Assembly (NCBI GenBank): GCA_037447655.1
Contig: JBBHKE010001037.1
Location: 1-64,000, forward strand
Length of the DNA stretch: 64,000 nt
Origin: Zygnema cylindricum
Taxonomy: Eukaryota > Streptophyta > Zygnematophyceae > Zygnematales > Zygnemataceae
Direction: 5' to 3'
A program made the position numbers and the translations under genes. Below are positions 35,374-45,813 of the stretch, piece by piece (position 1 is the first letter of the stretch; each line of letters opens with the position of its first letter). Under the pieces are notes generated by a model. The model searched no databases and had not been told where the DNA came from. It saw only the letters and a list, made by a program, of their open reading frames with translations.

Positions 35374-36431
35374 TGCAACTATAAGACCTCCATAGATCAT
35401 TAGAATGGACAGCTTGCAAAAAGCCTATAGGATAACCTTGACCCCTTTGTGTTCAGCAAGATTAAATGCCACCTTGGCTGAAAAAAACTTTGACCACCTC
35501 CACCCTTGTCAAGGCAAGACTACCCTGAGTCGATAGCAAAAATAATCTATAAATTTGCTCTCTTAAGTAGTAAGTTATGGAGGGTCAAAGTTGATGTTTT
35601 ATACTGAAGCTCTGTGGGAGAGAGGGTCCTATCTACCAAATTTTTCTATGTCCTATCTCTCTAAAAAACTTTATCTACTATTGTTCGGCACCAATCATAT
35701 TACACTGCTGTACACAAAAGTACAATTGCTGGTGTACTTTATGTACGAATAGTGTACGACATGGCCTAAATGACGACACATGTCATATCCTCATTCGGTC
35801 CCGTAATCCTCAGAGATGCCGCGATCCAATGTAATTGTGCCACGTATCATCCGATGTGGCGATGATTACAAACCGCCGAGATTCTCTTTCGCAATATCGA
35901 CATTCTTCTCGACCGTCTGATTGAATGCAAATTTCAATCGTAGCTGTCATAAATACTTGCACGGTATTTGTTTCGTTTAAAGAAACAAATGTGCCATACT
36001 CGTTTCTTATCCGTACAGTAATTCGTACTTTTACATAAGTGACACTATGTATCCCGTAAACAATTGTCGTTAAATGAATTATCCTACGTGGTCACATTTA
36101 AATAACTAACAAACCATATAACATGTAACTCTAGTCCGAGACTAAATAAATAAATCTATCGGCTACTAACGACTTCAACGGACAGCATGTATTAGGATCA
36201 AATCCTGGATTCAACATCTCCTCTTTTAGTAAATAAACTACCTATCCGTAAATCAACTAATCTATTTCCTGTAAACCTCTGGATAGCCTAAGTAGCCATG
36301 GCTCTAGCTTCCTCTCTAACTTCTCTGTGACTGCAACAAGTGTGGGAGTTAGAGAGAGAAGTTAAAGGCAGACTGCCTCGGCTTCTTTTTGCATTTCATT
36401 TAAGACCCAGAAAATACTAAAAGAACCAACA
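35374..36431 (-). repeat. Copia A2 5' LTR, end-truncated
   Basis: 1058 bp beginning TGCAACTATAAGACC and ending ACCAACA, where it meets the gypsy E LTR without the final ATTTCTACA seen in the other A2 LTR. A primer site (TTATGGGCTCACC, minus strand, 35359-35371) lies two bases from the LTR edge. Confidence 0.83.
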
Positions 36432-36989
36432 GGGTCAGAGAATCAAAGACAGACTCCATGGGTACAGAATTATCTGAAGCTGAGACTTTTCCTCTTGTAC
36501 GACCCTCTCTTTCCGACCCTGCTCTCCAAATCCGTTATCCGGAGTCTCTCCTCCCACCATGATGACAGAGGTAACGAGAGAAATAGTATTGAATGTAACT
36601 AGAGCTCACTTCCAAAATGAGAGCTCCGAAAGTTAAAGCTTCTATCCCCTCTAATCTGAGCAGACATGTGTTCCTTTTTAGTACTCTGCTTTGTCTACGG
36701 GGAGTCTATCGCACTTGTTCCCTCAAAACCCACTGTCCTACTCCAGGGGGTTTCAGTTTACTCCGGAACAGTAACTCCAAAGCAATGAGAACTCCAGATG
36801 AAGACACTAATGCACTACTACGTAGATATATATATAAATGAATATGATTGGCTTTCCAGATTTAACAATATCACCTTGCCCCAGAAAAGAGAATAAAAGA
36901 TAGAAAATGTGAAATGAAGCGAAGGAAGCTTAACATACCCCAGCAATCAACGATGACAATTAGAAAAAGGCGACCCCTCTCCTGATAGT
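36432..36989 (-). repeat. Gypsy E 3' LTR, distal part
   Basis: Matches 56062-56625 (both contain CAGACTCCATGGGTACAGAA, CCTCCCACCATGATGACAGA and TAGATATATATATA). The TATA-like run near 36826 may be the LTR promoter on the minus strand. It ends in ATAGT, the copia B target, and the LTR resumes at 44481. Confidence 0.85.
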
Positions 36990-38000
36990 TGTTGTTTTGG
37001 AAACCTTGAGTTCTCTCTATATCTTGCTGCTATGCTACCATGCTGCGCTAAGTCTGACATCGCTGCTAAAAACCTTGAGCACTCTACACTTGTTGTTGTG
37101 CTGCTATGCTGCTCTGATCTGACATCGCAGTTGCGCTGCTCTAATATCACAGCAGCGGTGACACATCATAGCAGTCATAGCAGTCATAGCAGTCATAGCA
37201 GAGTCATAGCAGCTATAGCAGTCTGCGCAAGAAAGGTGTTCTGAATATGAGTCAGTTTGTGTTAAGATAAATTGACGGGGACATGATTTAGTGAGTATGT
37301 AACTCGAAAGGGAGTACACATATTCGGTGCACTTCAGGCACACGTGTCGGTCCGTGAGAAAGTCAAGTTTGGTTGTTCTAGAAGAAAAGGTACAGTTACA
37401 TTTGAGGACCAAAGTTACACGTGGAGGTTCATCTTCGGTGATGAAAGAATACGTGGAAAGCGGACGAAGTCCGCCATCATTTTTGAAGAGAAGTATTGAC
37501 TGTAGCGTCATTTCAGCGGATGAACTTTAACCGCGTACTATTTCATTTCTAGCGGCTGTCTGATTGGTGTAAATAATTATGTGCATTCGACGGTGGGATT
37601 TTGTTAATGAAAAATTAGTGTACCAATTGACCACGCTAGTTGTAGTACGGTGTGATCAACTGTAGGCTCACTTGTATATATAGGACTTGAATTACTTTAA
37701 GAGAAGTAGGATTGTTGTGTAGGAAAAACTGCGAAGCAGTTTTTAGGTGTGTTTGAATTATAATATCATTGTGATCTTTTGGCAGAACTTTGTGAAATTC
37801 TGCATGTGGGTTCTTTGGTGTATATTTTATATTGTGGCAAATTTGAAGACCTAGGGTGTGTCTGGTTTGTTTGGGGCTTCATTGTGAAGTTGGTTGTTTG
37901 TGGGATTTCGTGAGAGTTTCCTCTTTGCACAATAGATTATCATGGCAACTGCCGGTGCTTCTTCATCTTCTTCAGTGGCACCAGCTGCCTCAAATCAACA
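36990..38000 (+). repeat. Copia B 5' LTR
   Basis: Begins TGTTGTTTTGGAAACC and ends CAAATCAACA. It contains a CATAGCAGT-type minisatellite (about 37165-37215), a TATA box (GTATATATAGG near 37672) and, in its last 59 bp, the gag ATG (37942) with about 20 codons. The segment 37029-37067 is shared in inverted orientation with gypsy F LTRs. Confidence 0.9.
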
Positions 38001-38399
38001 GGTCACGGGCCCTCCCTCACGGATCCCGGTGTTTAATGGGCAAAAGTATCTTTATTGGGGGGATTTGACTAAGTCTTATTTGAAACAAGTGAAATTATAT
38101 GATGTGATTTCGATATTCTTCCGGATACGAATCCGAAGTTTGGAAAGAAAAATGAAGATGCATTGCATGTGTTGAAGTTACTTTTGTCAGAAGATCTTAA
38201 CATGACATATATCAATATCTCTACGGCATCTGAAATATGGAAGGCCTAGAGTGAATCTTATGTCTTAGCTAGTGAGCAGAATGAGGTTGTTACTGCTGGA
38301 AAAATTTGGGACTATAAATATACTGGAGGTGACATGAACTCATATTGTAATGGCTTGAAACTTCTATTATCGGAGAATGCATGTTCCGGGGGGAGTTTT
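37942..38399 (+). pseudogene. Copia B gag, first part
   Basis: Starts at ATG 37942 inside the LTR. A Ser/Ala-rich leader encoded by the LTR runs into Q-V-T-G-P-P-S-R-I-P-V-F-N-G just past the junction at 38000/38001, then Y-L-Y-W-G-D-L-T-K-S-Y-L-K-Q-V-K. A frame break near 38110 and stops follow, but gag homology continues to L-S-E-N-A-C-S-G-G at 38385. It is cut at 38400 by the LTR of the inserted related copy. The same gag resumes at about 39623. Confidence 0.82.
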
Positions 38400-39137
38400 T
38401 GTTGTTTTTAAAAAGCTTTAGTCCTCTTTATGCCTCAGCTGTGAGAGAGAGCTGTTCAGGACTTAAGCTATTTTTGGTTGAGTTCGGTTCAGTACTTACC
38501 GGAATTAGTGTGACAGTGAAGTTGGGAGTTCACGGTTCATTCACACTTGGGACACGTGTCGTCACTTGGGAGAATGCGTGAGTATGTCCTCCGTGGACGT
38601 ACGGAAATTCGGCAGGACCACTGGACTTCGTGAAGTCAATTCTACGGTGCCAAATCCTCTAATCGGACCGCTGACAACCGCCGCCAACAAATAGTGACGA
38701 GGCGTGACTAGATCATTATCACTTTACGTTGTCTGAACTTCGGTGTAAATATTTGTGATAGAATGTTAGATGTACGGCTGGAATGCCTCCGTACAGCTTA
38801 GTGTAGTTTCGGTGTATAAAAGTAGGACTTAGTGAATTTGATTTTTAGGAACAAATGATATGAAAACTGTACACTCAGTTTTATGTAATTTCATTTCTAC
38901 ATATCTCACAGATTTGTGAGCGGAATTGATTGAAATTTTGTGTGTGTGTTTCTTTGTATGTTATCTACATTGTGGCAAATTTTCAGGACGTTTGGAGCGT
39001 TTTTCTGAAAGTTATAGTCTGTCAAAGTTGCTGTTCAGGCATCGGTATTTGTGGAAGCTTCCTCTCTTGATTTGTTCTACGATGACTACTGCTGCATCTT
39101 CTTCATCTTCAGTACCAACACTTGTCTCAGAACAACA
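38400..39137 (+). repeat. LTR of related copia element C, internal to B
   Basis: 738 bp from TGTTGTTTTTAAAAAGC to GAACAACA. The start and end resemble the B LTR (TGTTGTTTTGG... and CAAATCAACA), but the middle differs, so C is a sister family. It includes a TATA box (GTATAAAAG near 38814) and again encodes the gag start (ATG 39082) in its last 56 bp. The next bases, GGTCACGGGCCC, are the same as after the B LTR. Confidence 0.83.
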
Positions 39138-39622
39138 GGTCACGGGCCCGCCTTCACGAATTCCGGTCTTTGATGGACGTGAATATCTGTATTGGGCAGA
39201 TTTGGTTAAGTCTTACTTCAAGCAAGTGAAACTTATCGATGTGTTAAATGGATCATTGGCAGAATCTGATGCCAGTTTTGATCAGAAAAATGACTAGGCT
39301 TTGCATTTAGTAAAGCTTATGATATCAAAAGAATTGCATATGACATATATTAATGTTGCAAAGGCATCAGATTTGTGGGATGCATTGAAATCTTCTTATG
39401 TTAAAGCTAGTGACCAGCATGAGATTATAACTGCTGGTCAAATCTATGAGTATAAGTACACAGGTGGTAGCATGGTGGAATACACTAATCGGTTTTCGAA
39501 TGTTACTGTCAGAAAATGCATGTTCTGGGGGGACTTTCTCCCATTATCATCAGGCCATGATTCTCCTAAAGGGGCTTCCTAATGAATATAAAGGAGCCTC
39601 AGATGAAATGAAAAAATTGTCT
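39082..39622 (+). pseudogene. Gag start of copia element C
   Basis: M-T-T-A-A-S-S-S-S-S leader (LTR-encoded), then Q-V-T-G-P-P-S-R-I-P-V-F-D-G-R-E-Y-L-Y-W and capsid sequence. There is an in-frame TAG at 39295-39297 and a frameshift near 39490-39500. The C-derived gag runs to about K-K-L-S-N (39622). There it joins a second, slightly different copy of the same gag motif (Q-A-M-I-L-M-R-G-L-P-T-E-Y), which I take as the resumption of B. Confidence 0.75.
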
Positions 39623-40632
39623 AATCATCAAGCTATGATTCTAATGAGAGGGCTTCCTACTGAATATAGAGGAGCACCAGAGCAGCTAAGACGGTTAGAG
39701 AAGAGTAAATGGGAAATATCACTAGCTCTGGCTTATATCCTAGACGAAGAGGCAACTCAGATAGCATTAAATGGTGGTCAATTAGTGGTTGCTTACAATG
39801 CACAGACATATAAGCCGGCTGGTTTTTCTGGAAACAGAAACTTTACCCCCAATCCGAATTATAAGCAATATGATAGGTGTGTCTATTGCTTTGGTCAAGG
39901 TCATGTTTTCCGGCTGTGTCCGACATTTATAAAAGCGTGTGAAACAGGAATTTATCGTGCGGGATGGAGGGTGCGATCGAAGGATTCATCACCAAAATTT
40001 CCGACATCAAAATTGCCGATTAAAAATGCGGCATTCCTTGCATTTGATGAGACGTCACAAGATGAACGAGCGGAAGAAAAGAAAGATGTGGTCAGATTTC
40101 CGCAATCAGATGATGAGGAGTTCTTTGCTCTTGCAAAAGATCTCATGGAGGGACCTCGAGAGAACGGATGGATTATGGACTCCGGATGCTCCTCCCACAT
40201 GTGCGGCAACCGGGCTTACTTCAAAACACTTACTCCAATTCCCACTCGTCAGGTTTATTACGCGGATGACAGCGGTGTGGAGGCTACGGCAAAGGGAAGC
40301 GTGGAGTTAGCATGTGACATCAATGGTCAGATTGTAAAAAGAACCTTGCATGATGTTCTCTATATCCCAAAGTTTACAAAAAAATTGTTTTCCACTTCGG
40401 TAGCAGAAATGAAAGGTTTTGAAATTTTACAAAAGAATGGGAAAATGGTACTAAGCAAAGATGAGAAGGTAGCTTTGGTAAGAACTAGAGGCCCAAACTT
40501 GTTGTACCGGATGGACTTGGCTAATGAAATTGACTTTGCATACTCTAGTGTCCTTTCGGAAAATGTATTGTGGCATAAGAGGCTCGGTCATGTTCATCAT
40601 AAAAGGCTTGATAAAATGAAAAGCAAAATATG
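39623..40632 (+). pseudogene. Copia B gag end, protease, pre-integrase
   Basis: Open over about 1 kb. Capsid end (A-L-A-Y-I-L-D-E-E), zinc knuckle CX2CX4HX4C (C-V-Y-C-F-G-Q-G-H-V-F-R-L-C, 39878-39919), acidic stretch and protease with intact D-S-G-C (Asp codon 40178-40180) are visible. The pre-integrase H-K-R-L-G-H-V-H-H (40573) follows. It ends in a frameshift at about 40630. This is the best preserved coding block of the copia elements here. Confidence 0.87.
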
Positions 40633-41712
40633 ATAGATGGTGTTAAATTAGGACAAACATATTCCCATGTATGTGATGGATGTGCTTTGGGAAAACTTCA
40701 TAAGCTGCCACTACCTCAGACAGCGGATAACCGGGCAACGGATTTGCTGCAAATTATTCATTCGGATGTATGGGGGCCATCAAAAGTTCCTTCACTTAGT
40801 GGCAACCGGTTTTTGGTCACTTTTACGGATGACTTCTCAAGATATAGCAAGGTTTACTTTATGAAAGAAAAGACTGAAGTGCTCACTCACTTCAAGCATT
40901 TTCGGGTATGGGCCGAAAAACTTCATGGGAAACCGATCCTTTCCCTTCGGTCCGACAACGGAGGGGAATATATTTCTCATACATTCTTTGAATATTTAAA
41001 AGACAATGGCATTTCTTGGCAATTTACAGTTCCTTATACTCCGGAACAGAATGGAGTATTCTAAAGACTCAACCGAACTCTAACAGAAAGTGCAAAATCT
41101 ATGTTACTAGATAAAGGAATAGATTTCAAATTTTGGGGTGAAGCTTTCTCGTGTGCGTCGTATATTAGAAATAGAATAGAGACTAGAGCAGTAAAAGGGA
41201 AAACACCATATGAAGTGTGGACCGGAAGAAAACCGAATGTTAGTCACTTTCGAGTTTTTGGGAGTAAATGTTTTATTTTGGATAATTTCCCTATTTCTAA
41301 GCTTAGTCCAAAATCGATTCCAGGAATTTTTATAGGTTATGATGATGAATCCGTGGGCTATAGAGTATTTAATAGGGATAGGAATACTCTTCAGACTGCT
41401 AGAAATATTCAGGTTAAAGAAGAGAGCAGATCGGTAGATGTTTTTGGTATGACAGATTTTGAAAAAGATTCCAAAATCAAAGAATATGTTATTTTTGAAA
41501 GTGTTCCTCTCGCTTCTTTTAGTCCCACTTTGGACCCTCCGGCTGGTCCCCTTGTGGAGAATCCTCCTCCTCCTCCACCACCTCCTCCTCGGCGGCAACC
41601 TACGGATCCAACAATTCTAGCCTCAGATTTTCGGGGGGGAAAAAGGCAAAGCAGCAGGCTGCGACACTGCGAAGCTGCGCTATTTTCTGTCGGATCAGTG
41701 GATCTGACTTAA
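40630..41712 (+). pseudogene. Copia B integrase
   Basis: Zinc-binding C-D-G-C (40669), core with H-S-D-V-W-G-P (40760), F-T-D-D-F-S-R-Y and L-R-S-D-N-G-G-E-Y (40950). The sequence that should carry the catalytic Glu has an in-frame TAA (41062-41064) directly before R-L-N-R-T. The frame then continues with S-C-A-S-Y-I-R-N, W-T-G-R-K-P-N-V and G-Y-D-D-E-S-V-G-Y-R-V. A Pro-rich run (P-P-P-P-P-P-P, near 41570) and G-G-K-R-Q-S-S-R follow before a TAA at 41710-41712. Confidence 0.87.
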
Positions 41713-41855
41713 AACTGCGACGCTGCGAAAATACGAAGCTGTGATGCTGCGAAGCTGCAAAGCTGCGACGGTCGAAGCTGCAAAGCTGCGACGCTGCGAA
41801 GCTGCAAAGCTGCGACGCTGCGAAATTGCGAAGTTGCAAAAGTGCTCTATTATCT
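41705..41855 (+). repeat. GCTGCGA/GCTGCAAA minisatellite in pol
   Basis: About 150 bp built from GCGACGCTGCGAAGCTGCAA-type units lies between the integrase and reverse transcriptase of copia B. In A1 and A2 the same place encodes a normal linker. Stops flank it, so it probably broke the frame. Similar GCAACGCAGC words occur in element D (59320-59480) and in the F and B LTRs. Confidence 0.8.
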
Positions 41856-41862
41856 GCAAACA

Positions 41863-42800
41863 TGATGGAACCAGTCACAATACAGGAAGCCTTTTCAGCT
41901 CCGGAAAAAAATCAATGGATCGCTGAGGCTAAAGATGAAATGCGACCGATAATGGAGGCTCAAACTTGGGAGCTTGTGGAGCTTCCACCAGACCGAAAAG
42001 CCATTGGCTGTAAGTGGGTCTTTAAAGTAAAGTTGAATCCACATAACTCTATTGAAAGATATAAGGCTAGGCTTGTTGCTAAAGGCTATAGTCAGAAGGA
42101 GGGAATTGACTATGAAGAGACTTTCTCTCCGGTTGTCCGATTTCCAACTGTTAGAATTTTGTTATCCTTAGCGGCCATTGAGAATATGGAACTACATCAA
42201 ATGGATGTAAAGACAACTTTCTTGCATGGAGATTTAGAGGAAGTAATTTATATGAAGCAGCCTGAAAGGTATGAAAAGACTGGAAAAGAAAATCTGGTCT
42301 GTAAACTGTTGAAATCCCTGTATGGTTTGAAGCAGGCTCCACGTCAATGGAACCTAAAAATAGATGAGTTTCTTACAAGTCTAGGATTCGTCAAGATTAG
42401 CTCAGATCACTCAGTCTATGTTATGGAAGGGAAAGATGGGATTATCTACATTGCGGTATATGTAGATGATTTGCTGTTGTTAAGCAAGTCATTAAATGAA
42501 ATTAACAAAATAAAGGCAGCCTTGAATTCAAGATTTGAGATGAGGGACTTAGGTGAGGCAAAGTATATATTTGGAATTTAAGTAGAAAGGGATAGAGATA
42601 GGAGAACAATCCATCTAACGCAACGTGAAGCGATAGGAAATGTGCTTGAAAAGTTTGGCATGGCTAAGGCAAACGGAAGTGCCACTCCCATGGAATTTAA
42701 GCAGAAAGTGGAAGGCATGGAGACCGATGGAGGAATCATTTTTGACGATACCTTGGAGTCAGGGGAGGCAGATTTTATGGCCACCATTCCATACCGACAG
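41863..42800 (+). pseudogene. Copia B reverse transcriptase
   Basis: Starts near M-M-E-P-V-T-I-Q-E-A-F (41863). It has C-K-W-V-F-K-V-K-L (42010), Y-K-A-R-L-V-A-K-G-Y, Y-E-E-T-F-S-P-V-V-R-F, H-Q-M-D-V-K-T-T-F-L-H-G-D-L, S-L-Y-G-L-K-Q-A-P-R-Q-W and the catalytic Y-V-D-D (42459-42470). One in-frame TAA (42579-42581, where the family has Gln) interrupts it, consistent with a CAA to TAA transition. Otherwise the domain is open. Confidence 0.9.
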
Positions 42801-43450
42801 ATTGTTGGTAGCCTAATTTACTTCATGAACTGCACAAGGCCAGATATTGCGGCAGCAGTTGGCGATTTGAGTCGAAGTTTGAAGAATCCAAGAAAAACAG
42901 ATTGGGAGGCCGCAAAGAGGGTTCTTCGGTACCTTGCAGGAACACGGAATCTTAGACTTGTTCTCGGTGGAGATGAAGTCAAAATTCAGACATGGAGCGA
43001 TGCTAGCTATAGAGACATGCCAAGCCGCCGTTCCACCACTGGATTCATTTTGAATATTGGAACTGGAGCATGCTACTGGAGCAGCAAGCTTCAAAAGGTA
43101 ACAGCTCAGTCTACAATGGAGGCTGAATATATGGCAGCAAGCTCAGCTGTCAAGGAGTTACTATGGGTGAAGTCGCTCCTCCAAGAACTTCATTTTATGC
43201 AATCCGGACCTCAAATAGTGTGGTGTGACAACCAAGCAGCTATTGCGATTGCATCCAACCCGAGTCATCACTTCAAAAGCAAGCACATTGACATTAAGCT
43301 GTATTTTGTAAGAGAGATGGTGATGAACAGAATTTTAAAGCTAAGTTAACTTCCGGATGAGAAGATGGTAGCAGATATGATGACTAAGTCTTTACCTGCA
43401 CCTAAGTTGAAGTTCTGTAGAGAGGAATGTGGACTCAGTGGCTGAGAGAG
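42801..43450 (+). pseudogene. Copia B RNase H and pol C-terminus
   Basis: G-S-L-I-Y-F-M-N-C-T-R-P-D-I (42810), W-S-D-A-S-Y-R-D (42994), M-E-A-E-Y-M-A-A (43117) and C-D-N-Q-A-A-I-A-I (43225). H-H-F-K-S-K-H-I-D-I follows. An in-frame TAA at 43347-43349 precedes the final M-V-A-D-M-M-T-K segment, which ends at the TGA near 43444. Function is that of RNase H in reverse transcription. Confidence 0.88.
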
Positions 43451-43453
43451 TCT

Positions 43454-43468
43454 AAAGGTTTAGGGGAG
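43454..43468 (+). promoter_or_regulatory. Copia B polypurine tract
   Basis: AAAGGTTTAGGGGAG lies directly before TGTTG of the 3' LTR. This is the expected position of the plus-strand primer. Confidence 0.8.
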
Positions 43469-44480
43469 TGTTGTTTTGGAAACCTTGAGTTCTCTCTATA
43501 TCTTGCTGCTATGCTACCATGTTGCACTAAGTCTGACATCGCAACTAGAAACCTTGAGCACTCTACACTTGTTGCTGTGCTGCTATGCTGCTCTGATCTG
43601 ACATCGCAGTTGCGTTGCTCTAATATCACAGCTGGGCTGACAGATCATAGCAGTTATAGCTGTCATAGCAGTCATAGCAGAGTCATAGCAGCTATAGCAG
43701 TCTGCGCAAGAAAGGTGTTCTGAATATGAGTCAGTTTGTGTGAAGATAAATTGACGGGGACATGATTTAGTGAGTATGTAACTCGAAAGGGAGTACACAT
43801 ATTCGGTGCACTTCAGGCACACGTGTCGGTCCGTGAGAAAGTCAAGTTTGGTTGTTCTAGAAGAAAAGGTACAGTTACATTTGAGGACCAAAGTTACACG
43901 TGGAGGTTCATCTTCGGTGATGAAAGAATACGTGGAAAGCGGACGAAGTCCGCCGTCAATTTTTGAAGAGAAGTATTGACTGTAGGGTCATTTCAGCGGA
44001 CGAACTTTAACCGCGTACTATTTCATTTCTAGCGGCTGTCTGATTGGTGTAAATAATTATGTGCATTCGACGGTGGGATTTTGTTAATTAAGAAGTAGTT
44101 TACCGATTGACCACGCTAGTTGTAGTACGGTGTGATCAAGTATAGGCTCACTTGTATATATAAGACTTAGATTACTTTAAGAGAAGTAGGATTGTTGTGT
44201 AGGAAAAACTGCGAAGCAGTTTTTGGGTGTGTTTGAATTATAAAATCATTGTGATCTTTTGGCAGAACTTTGTGAAATTCTGCATGTGGGTTCTATGTTG
44301 TATATTTTATATTGTGGCAAATTTGCAAAACAAGGGTGTGTCTGGTTTGTTTGGGGCTTCATTATGAAGTTGGTTGTTTGTGGGATTTCGTGAGAGTTTC
44401 CTCTTTGCACAATTGATTATCATGGCAACTGCCGGTGCTTCTTCATCTTCTTCACTGGCACCAGCTGCCTCAAATCAGCA
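43469..44480 (+). repeat. Copia B 3' LTR
   Basis: 1012 bp matching 36990-38000. It ends CAAATCAGCA followed by the ATAGT duplication. It carries the gag ATG and leader codons too (44422 onward), which run straight into the flanking E LTR. Confidence 0.9.
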
Positions 44481-45550
44481 ATAGTATCGTCAAAAGGTAT
44501 GGTACTCCTGCAACCTTCGGTGTCTACAGCTTGGAACCAACCAGACTCTTTTCGGTTCAAAATAGCAAAAGTTTAAAATCACCCAAAAGGAAGATAATAC
44601 CAACTACTTGCGCGGACTGTGATTTCCACAAAACATAGTTCCAAAACCAAGATGGCAATAGAGTCGAAACAACACAAAGATTCTCCAAAAGAAGGTTTGT
44701 TGGAATTTTTGAGGGTTTTCTCGAAGATAGTACTGAAAAGCAACCTATCTTCTTCGACCCCAAGTGCCTTTTACATCAAAGTTTGTCAAATTGCTGGTCC
44801 AAAAGTCAAAGCTACGCTATTAAGCAATGAGCGGCAAGCAATTCTAATTAAACTGACACAAAAAAAAATAATCCGTACTACACTCTGGGCAAAAAGTTTT
44901 GCTCTGGATTGCAGCTAGATTTGCGGCCGGAAGTAATTATTCGGTCCACTATTATAAGACAAAGTCTTGAAAATGACACTAACTTGCCAAACTTTGACCT
45001 AACGTTATTAATGGAGAAAAAGTCAATTGAGACTGAACTAAATTCCTAATGACGGCTACCAACATAATCTAAATGCAAATCTGGAAAGTTATGTGGCAAT
45101 CCACAATGTACCCACCAGGAGGGAGGGTGGCAAATGGTTCCCTGTAACATAATTACAACCTTAGGGACGGTAGAACTTTGTCGTCCGGCCTTTGTCAGGC
45201 GCCAAATAAAGTGCCTTCCGCTCAATTTAGGAAATACAAGGGTCTCGTCCAGCTTGGTGCACTCGCTCCTCCGTACTCTGAAGCGTACAGGGTAAAAAAA
45301 GCCCGGAAATCCTTCGTGATATAAAGGTATACCTGAAAAGCACAAGAGCTTGATAGCTGTCGAGCATGCCTGATTAACGTGAAGAAAGGGCCCATAGCCC
45401 GAATTCGTTGGCATTGGAGTCCTGGAAATAAACCCCAAATGCGAATGCTTCCCAAAATGATGATCATGCACACTGCTGCCCACATCCCTCTCATAGATAT
45501 GCATGCAAAATAGGAGAGATGCTTGGACAGTGAATAGGGATGAGGGAACG
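44481..45550 (-). repeat. Gypsy E 3' LTR, proximal part
   Basis: Matches 56620-57507 (shared TCGTCAAAAGGTATGGTACT, CCAAAACCAAGATGGCAATA and AGGAAATACAAG segments). The inner boundary is uncertain, between about 45524 and 45559, close to a purine-rich stretch on the minus strand (45560-45610) that is the likely polypurine tract. Open frames on the minus strand here have no family motif and I do not call them genes. Confidence 0.75.
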
Positions 45551-45813
45551 AGAAGGCAAAAGTTATCCCCTCCCGTTTCCTTCCCCCCCCCTCTGCGCGG
45601 GGGAAGGGATTTGGGTCTCGGTAATCGGGCTGATATCCTAATTTCCCCCCCTCTTAGTCAACCGTCACTAAGATATAAAAACAATTACCTGCTCCATTCG
45701 CAATTCCCATAAAACCAGATGCTGGAGTGTAGAGGGTGTGGCTCCCAAGAGGAAGGGAGACAAGCTGAATGCCAACACTGACCACACTGATTGCAAACGA
45801 ATATGTTGTGCAA

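Larger units (their letters stand above)
30379..36431 (-). mobile_element. Copia element A2, truncated at both ends
   Basis: Same family and order as A1. The 3' LTR (30379-31111) lacks its distal ~330 bp and abuts gypsy F integrase. The 5' LTR (35374-36431) lacks its last ~9 bp and abuts the gypsy E LTR. No target duplication can be checked. Its internal region is not interrupted, so it serves as the reference for the family A gag. Confidence 0.85.
36990..44480 (+). mobile_element. Copia element B (composite), inserted in gypsy E LTR
   Basis: 7.49 kb with LTRs of 1011 and 1012 bp, flanked by ATAGT (36985-36989 and 44481-44485). The intact target is seen at 56615-56625 in the other E LTR, so boundaries are certain. 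Order: LTR, gag part, an inserted piece of a related element (38400 to about 39622: LTR plus gag start), rest of gag, protease, integrase, minisatellite, reverse transcriptase, RNase H, polypurine tract, LTR. The LTRs differ by roughly 3 percent by eye. Confidence 0.92.

Noticed and set aside
37165-37215. CRISPR-like array
   Set aside because: Units of about 9-10 bp without spacers; it is a minisatellite within the copia B LTR.
45046-45504. Minus-strand frame of 152 codons with hydrophobic segments
   Set aside because: It lies within the gypsy E LTR and the matching stretch of the other LTR (57225-57509) has the frame broken and changed, so it is unlikely to be a gene.
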